Below, one piece after another: positions 26,201 through 28,342 of a stretch of 28,342 bases of DNA. Source of the stretch: a virus; the IMG/VR virus record IMGVR_UViG_3300020445_000051, positions 1 through 28,342 of that record, one strand, 5' to 3'. Position 1 is the first letter of the stretch. Each line of letters starts with the position of its first letter. Position numbers and translations under genes: made by a program. The notes beneath the pieces were generated by a model that was not told the origin of the DNA, did no database searches, and was given only the letters and a program-made list of their open reading frames with translations.

Positions 26201-28342
26201 TCTGAACCATCACCAACAATTACGTTACCGTTAATGAATAGTGAAGGACCAATAGCACCTGTTACTGCATCCCATGTAAATTCTGCCTTATCGGTAGCAC
26301 TCCATGAAATACTATGACGGAACTTATAATACTCATCTTGCTTAACAAAGCAACTGAATGTATATTCCTGATAGGATAGTGAAGAACCTTCGTCAAACTT
26401 GTTGATAGCATCATCAAATTTGATTGTGTCCTTATCAAAGGTATCATATGTTGGTAGTGTAAATTCTCTTTCAATTACCTTAGCACTAGTATTAGCACCA
26501 GGAATATACTTGTCAGCAGTCATAGTGCCGTCTGGTGCAACACCTATATCATTAGAAATAGTACCACCAGTTACAGTCCAACCACCAGCATCAAAAGTCT
26601 CTCTTTGACCACTTGGCCAGATATTATCTGATTGAGTCTCACCTGAGACTGGTGATTGTATTAGACGTATATTTTTTAATGCTGCGGTATTGTTGAGGGT
26701 AGCAGTAGTTACTGGACCTTCAATACATTCTTCATCAGCACTCGTAAATGTATGAGTGAAATCACCACCAGTTTGTATCGCATTAATAGCAGCACTTTGT
26801 CCAGCAACAAATGTATGTGGGTACTGATCAGCAGTAGCAGCAATACCAACATTAACAATAATAGTACCATCTTGCTTCTTAATACCGTTAGGTGTACATG
26901 TTACGTACGTGTGTAAAGAAGTATCAGGTGAAGCACCAATATTAACAGAAAGCTGATCAGCACTAATGATTGTAGGTTCTAACCACTTTTGACTCCAAGG
27001 ATCAGTTGATCTTGGATAAGCATGAACACTAATCTCATTATCTAACTGACACTTGAATGTGATTGCTCCATCCTCAAATTTAATCAAATCACCAGCAGAA
27101 AGACCGTGGTTGTTGATGTCAAGTGTTAATATACCATTATTAGGATTATATGAAGCAGTATCAGGATCATCTACATTATCTGTACCTACTGATTTAATGT
27201 TAATTGACTTATTATAGAATGGGTCAGTTGTACGTGGGTATGTTTGGTTACCACCACCTTGAGTACAAGTGAATGTCAAACTATTAGGTGCAAGTCTAAT
27301 ACTAGTACCAGCAAGCAATCTATGACCAGTCATCACTGCACCAGGTAGACTGGAAGCATATGTATGAGATAATGGTACGCTAATAGCACCCTGACCACCG
27401 TTAACGTTAACTGTAATAGTTGTAGAACTAGTTCCTGTAATAGCGAGTCTGTTCTTGGCAGCATAATCTATACCACCTACAGCACGAGAACCAGTTAATC
27501 TAGGATACGCAGATTGAGTTTGATTACTTTGTCCAACATCAACAGTAACAGTTGTTCCAGTTACAGCATCAATTGATAATATTTGTCCAGATGCAGGGTC
27601 GGAAGAACGAGGATAAGGGTGCTGTGTAGCATGACTATCAGCATCGCAAGTAAAGATGACTGCCTGATCATCAATCTCAAGAGTATCAGAAGTAGTATAA
27701 CTATGAGATCCAATCTCCAATACTAGAAGTCCAGTAGCAGGAGTATATGTTGTACCAGCAGCAGCAGTCTTTTGACTTAAAGTTCCACCAACATCAAAGG
27801 TTAATCCATTAGTTACACCAGTAACAAATGTATGAGTACCTGTTGCAGCAGCACAAGTAAAGGTGAGAGATTCTGGTTTAAGACCAATGGTATCATCAGT
27901 AGTCAATCCATGATTAAGACCAACAGTCAACTCCATATCACCACTTGTGGCATTGTATGTTGCGTTAGTTACATCAAGTGCCCCAACTGTCAACTCCATA
28001 TCACCAGTAGTATGGTTATAATCAGCAGCAGTAGGAGTATAAGTTCCAGCAGTTGTCTTACCAACATCAACCGTAATAGTATTTGTGGTTACAGATTCAA
28101 CAGCAATATCTTTCTTATAGAATGGATCAGTTGGTCTTGGATATGAATGGTAACTACTATCATCATCCATTGCACAAGTAAATGTCAATGAATTTGGTTT
28201 GATTTGAATTACATCATTCTGTTTCTGGAGACAATCACTAAGTGCTGTCTGGAAAGTATGAGCAGTAGTGTTAGAAGATATTCCTACATTAACCACAAAA
28301 GTATTTGTAGTTACTCCTGTAATAGTCAACCATCTACCACTA
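23218..28342 (-). CDS. Giant virion structural protein (5' end outside the window), at least 1707 residues
   Basis: The frame is open to the window edge (codons for SGRW precede the TTG at 28329), so the true start lies upstream. Roughly the first 520 visible residues are repeats built around 'SLTFTC...HxYPRxTDP' and 'TVDVG'. A probable jelly-roll or lectin-like segment follows (26625 to about 25930) with GWTVTGGTISNDIGVAPDG, TFSCFVKQDEYYKFRHSISW and a Trp-rich GTYWGVKPYGFGWFRPF. Then come 'YDTPEVMFRIKNTIRLYKSQ', one GSGY-type module pair, two 'FVNGILQPPG' / 'ISLNGVIQQPG' modules, and 'NPGSGFSARPVIRV' near the C-terminus. It precedes gp8 in the cluster, where T4 has gp6 and gp7, so a baseplate wedge role such as gp7 is possible, but I see no clear T4 gp7 signature. 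The end is a Pro/Gly/Ser-rich tail. Confidence 0.85.
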   Translation of the reverse strand, partial: SGRWLTITGVTTNTFVVNVGISSNTTAHTFQTALSDCLQKQNDVIQIKPNSLTFTCAMDDDSSYHSYPRPTDPFYKKDIAVESVTTNTITVDVGKTTAGTYTPTAADYNHTTGDMELTVGALDVTNATYNATSGDMELTVGLNHGLTTDDTIGLKPESLTFTCAAATGTHTFVTGVTNGLTFDVGGTLSQKTAAAGTTYTPATGLLVLEIGSHSYTTSDTLEIDDQAVIFTCDADSHATQHPYPRSSDPASGQILSIDAVTGTTVTVDVGQSNQTQSAYPRLTGSRAVGGIDYAAKNRLAITGTSSTTITVNVNGGQGAISVPLSHTYASSLPGAVMTGHRLLAGTSIRLAPNSLTFTCTQGGGNQTYPRTTDPFYNKSINIKSVGTDNVDDPDTASYNPNNGILTLDINNHGLSAGDLIKFEDGAITFKCQLDNEISVHAYPRSTDPWSQKWLEPTIISADQLSVNIGASPDTSLHTYVTCTPNGIKKQDGTIIVNVGIAATADQYPHTFVAGQSAAINAIQTGGDFTHTFTSADEECIEGPVTTATLNNTAALKNIRLIQSPVSGETQSDNIWPSGQRETFDAGGWTVTGGTISNDIGVAPDGTMTADKYIPGANTSAKVIEREFTLPTYDTFDKDTIKFDDAINKFDEGSSLSYQEYTFSCFVKQDEYYKFRHSISWSATDKAEFTWDAVTGAIGPSLFINGNVIVGDGSDSNGMKGTYWGVKPYGFGWFRPFITIRVPFGISTITMKEYMLNNTGTLSGGGSEGDGTKGSFIWGAKLNKGFLDIYQSEAGEKFYISDEFNIKNYILDKFEDFVEEQLNNNLINPAPDSGTIPAYKPELNIYYDTPEVMFRIKNTIRLYKSQLVDDSFYEQQTGYVGVTLPTTTYVAGGTRNVPVGLGQKIVGSDHFYAVGSDSYAEIEKVTSNEARIAKIFKRFSFKADQVTLGGGNADFALGEIIQITGNAAITGVVYATSSDDNFRYMDVVISAGTFTQYLGITGQTSGAALAGGTNLVGSITNLTNAGANVNRTQGSYDGIAATGGNGSNATFNITVDDQGAANITIANGGTGYGVSDVLTLPDALLGNGGAPNITFEVGTLTNAGIQTIVDRFQVINLVNEMKAGYSFKGYSSGAKADIVAFNKNEGAVLDNTGGKLTIDTESVVGAFEENSVVYPDATRIYLDVTKHPSIAANIATGDKVVATGYTRLGVTLTGANATLDFSVGQYVYQANNNQSIIDGGAYGIVTGWDDANNYLYVSPIGSSAFANGQYIGQYQLGETSSPIIYGQVSTTVNATTTAYGTVSRIDEIGLTNRVYLSDVVGTFTGNDTIISDDGYKAASSEKIDVVGRTKRWFVGFDGTQTQFKLTEQNGTPYFPDPEGHMMVFVNGILQPPGAAGSYTAFSDIIQFNEAPTIGSSFTGFYVGKMRQLDDISFEFDSLRSSFNLKRDGTFYSIALTEGVQATESIIADNNIIISLNGVIQQPGIGFELVGSRVVFKETPRVGSTFVGFAYIGSDADVTQSEIVPPIEAGDLLDIQGETEDREVAVIESSNTLVTFEYIGSVFGRDAQGNAAIVKNRIDSVQVTNPGSGFSARPVIRVDSASGFDGAVKALVGVSRVDTTAPGSNYNYPGVTITNVVADEWTAPDLSAYGEEALYKEEVVDTDVINVTPENLANVDSGDIPGQGSSPAGTGTTVGTFAVTSIWSSTPAP
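26740..28341 (-). repeat. Degenerate coding repeats 'LTFTC...HxYPRxTDP'
   Basis: Four full units and one short unit are visible: NSLTFTCAMDDDSSYHSYPR, ESLTFTCAAATGTHTF (lacking YPR), AVIFTCDADSHATQHPYPR, NSLTFTCTQGGGNQTYPR and AITFKCQLDNEISVHAYPR. They are usually followed by TDP and a 'xIxSV...TVDVG' strand pair. Spacers differ in length and sequence. Each unit keeps one Cys, and most have a His before YPR. Confidence 0.75.

Overview
The window is a densely packed, AT-rich stretch of viral late (structural) genes. Every gene reads on the minus strand, and adjacent genes either overlap or lie at most about 80 bases apart. The gene families (T4 gp8-like baseplate wedge protein, T4 gp13-like neck protein, DUF4815 virion protein, YHYH-domain proteins, a very long fibre with an Mtd-type N-terminus) and T4-type late promoters of the form NATAAATA point to a marine T4-like myovirus, most like those infecting marine cyanobacteria. 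The exact host cannot be read from this window.

In transcription order (high to low coordinates) the layout is as follows. A giant structural protein (23218-28342) has its 5' end outside the window. It is followed by a YHYH-domain protein (22342-23196), a fibre-like protein ending in a cupredoxin-like domain (21137-22321), and a 1145-residue protein in which a cupredoxin-like domain sits inside a YHYH domain (17696-21133). Next come gp8 (16131-17663), a 2484-residue DUF4815 virion protein (8662-16116) and two small proteins with likely coiled coils (8396-8665, 8179-8415). A terminator and a fresh late promoter precede a 2452-residue repeat-built fibre protein (740-8098). The window ends in the N-terminal 244 codons of gp13 (1-733).

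The order gp8, DUF4815 protein, fibre, gp13 parallels T4 gp8-9-10-11-12-wac-13, so the fibre occupies the slot of the T4 short tail fibre and whisker genes. All products are expected to be assembled into the baseplate, tail or fibres late in infection. Four NATAAATA motifs were found, each at a gene boundary, and three of them touch or lie next to the upstream stop codon.

The most interesting content is the run of three adjacent genes coding for YHYH and cupredoxin-like domains with the copper-ligand pattern His...Cys-x2-His-x2-Met. There is also widespread sharing of short beta-rich modules (a 'GSGY' module and a 'TSGA' module) among otherwise unrelated structural genes, and the fibre gene carries long internal repeats. 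There is no RNA gene, insertion sequence, CRISPR array or integrase, and no non-coding stretch longer than about 80 bases.
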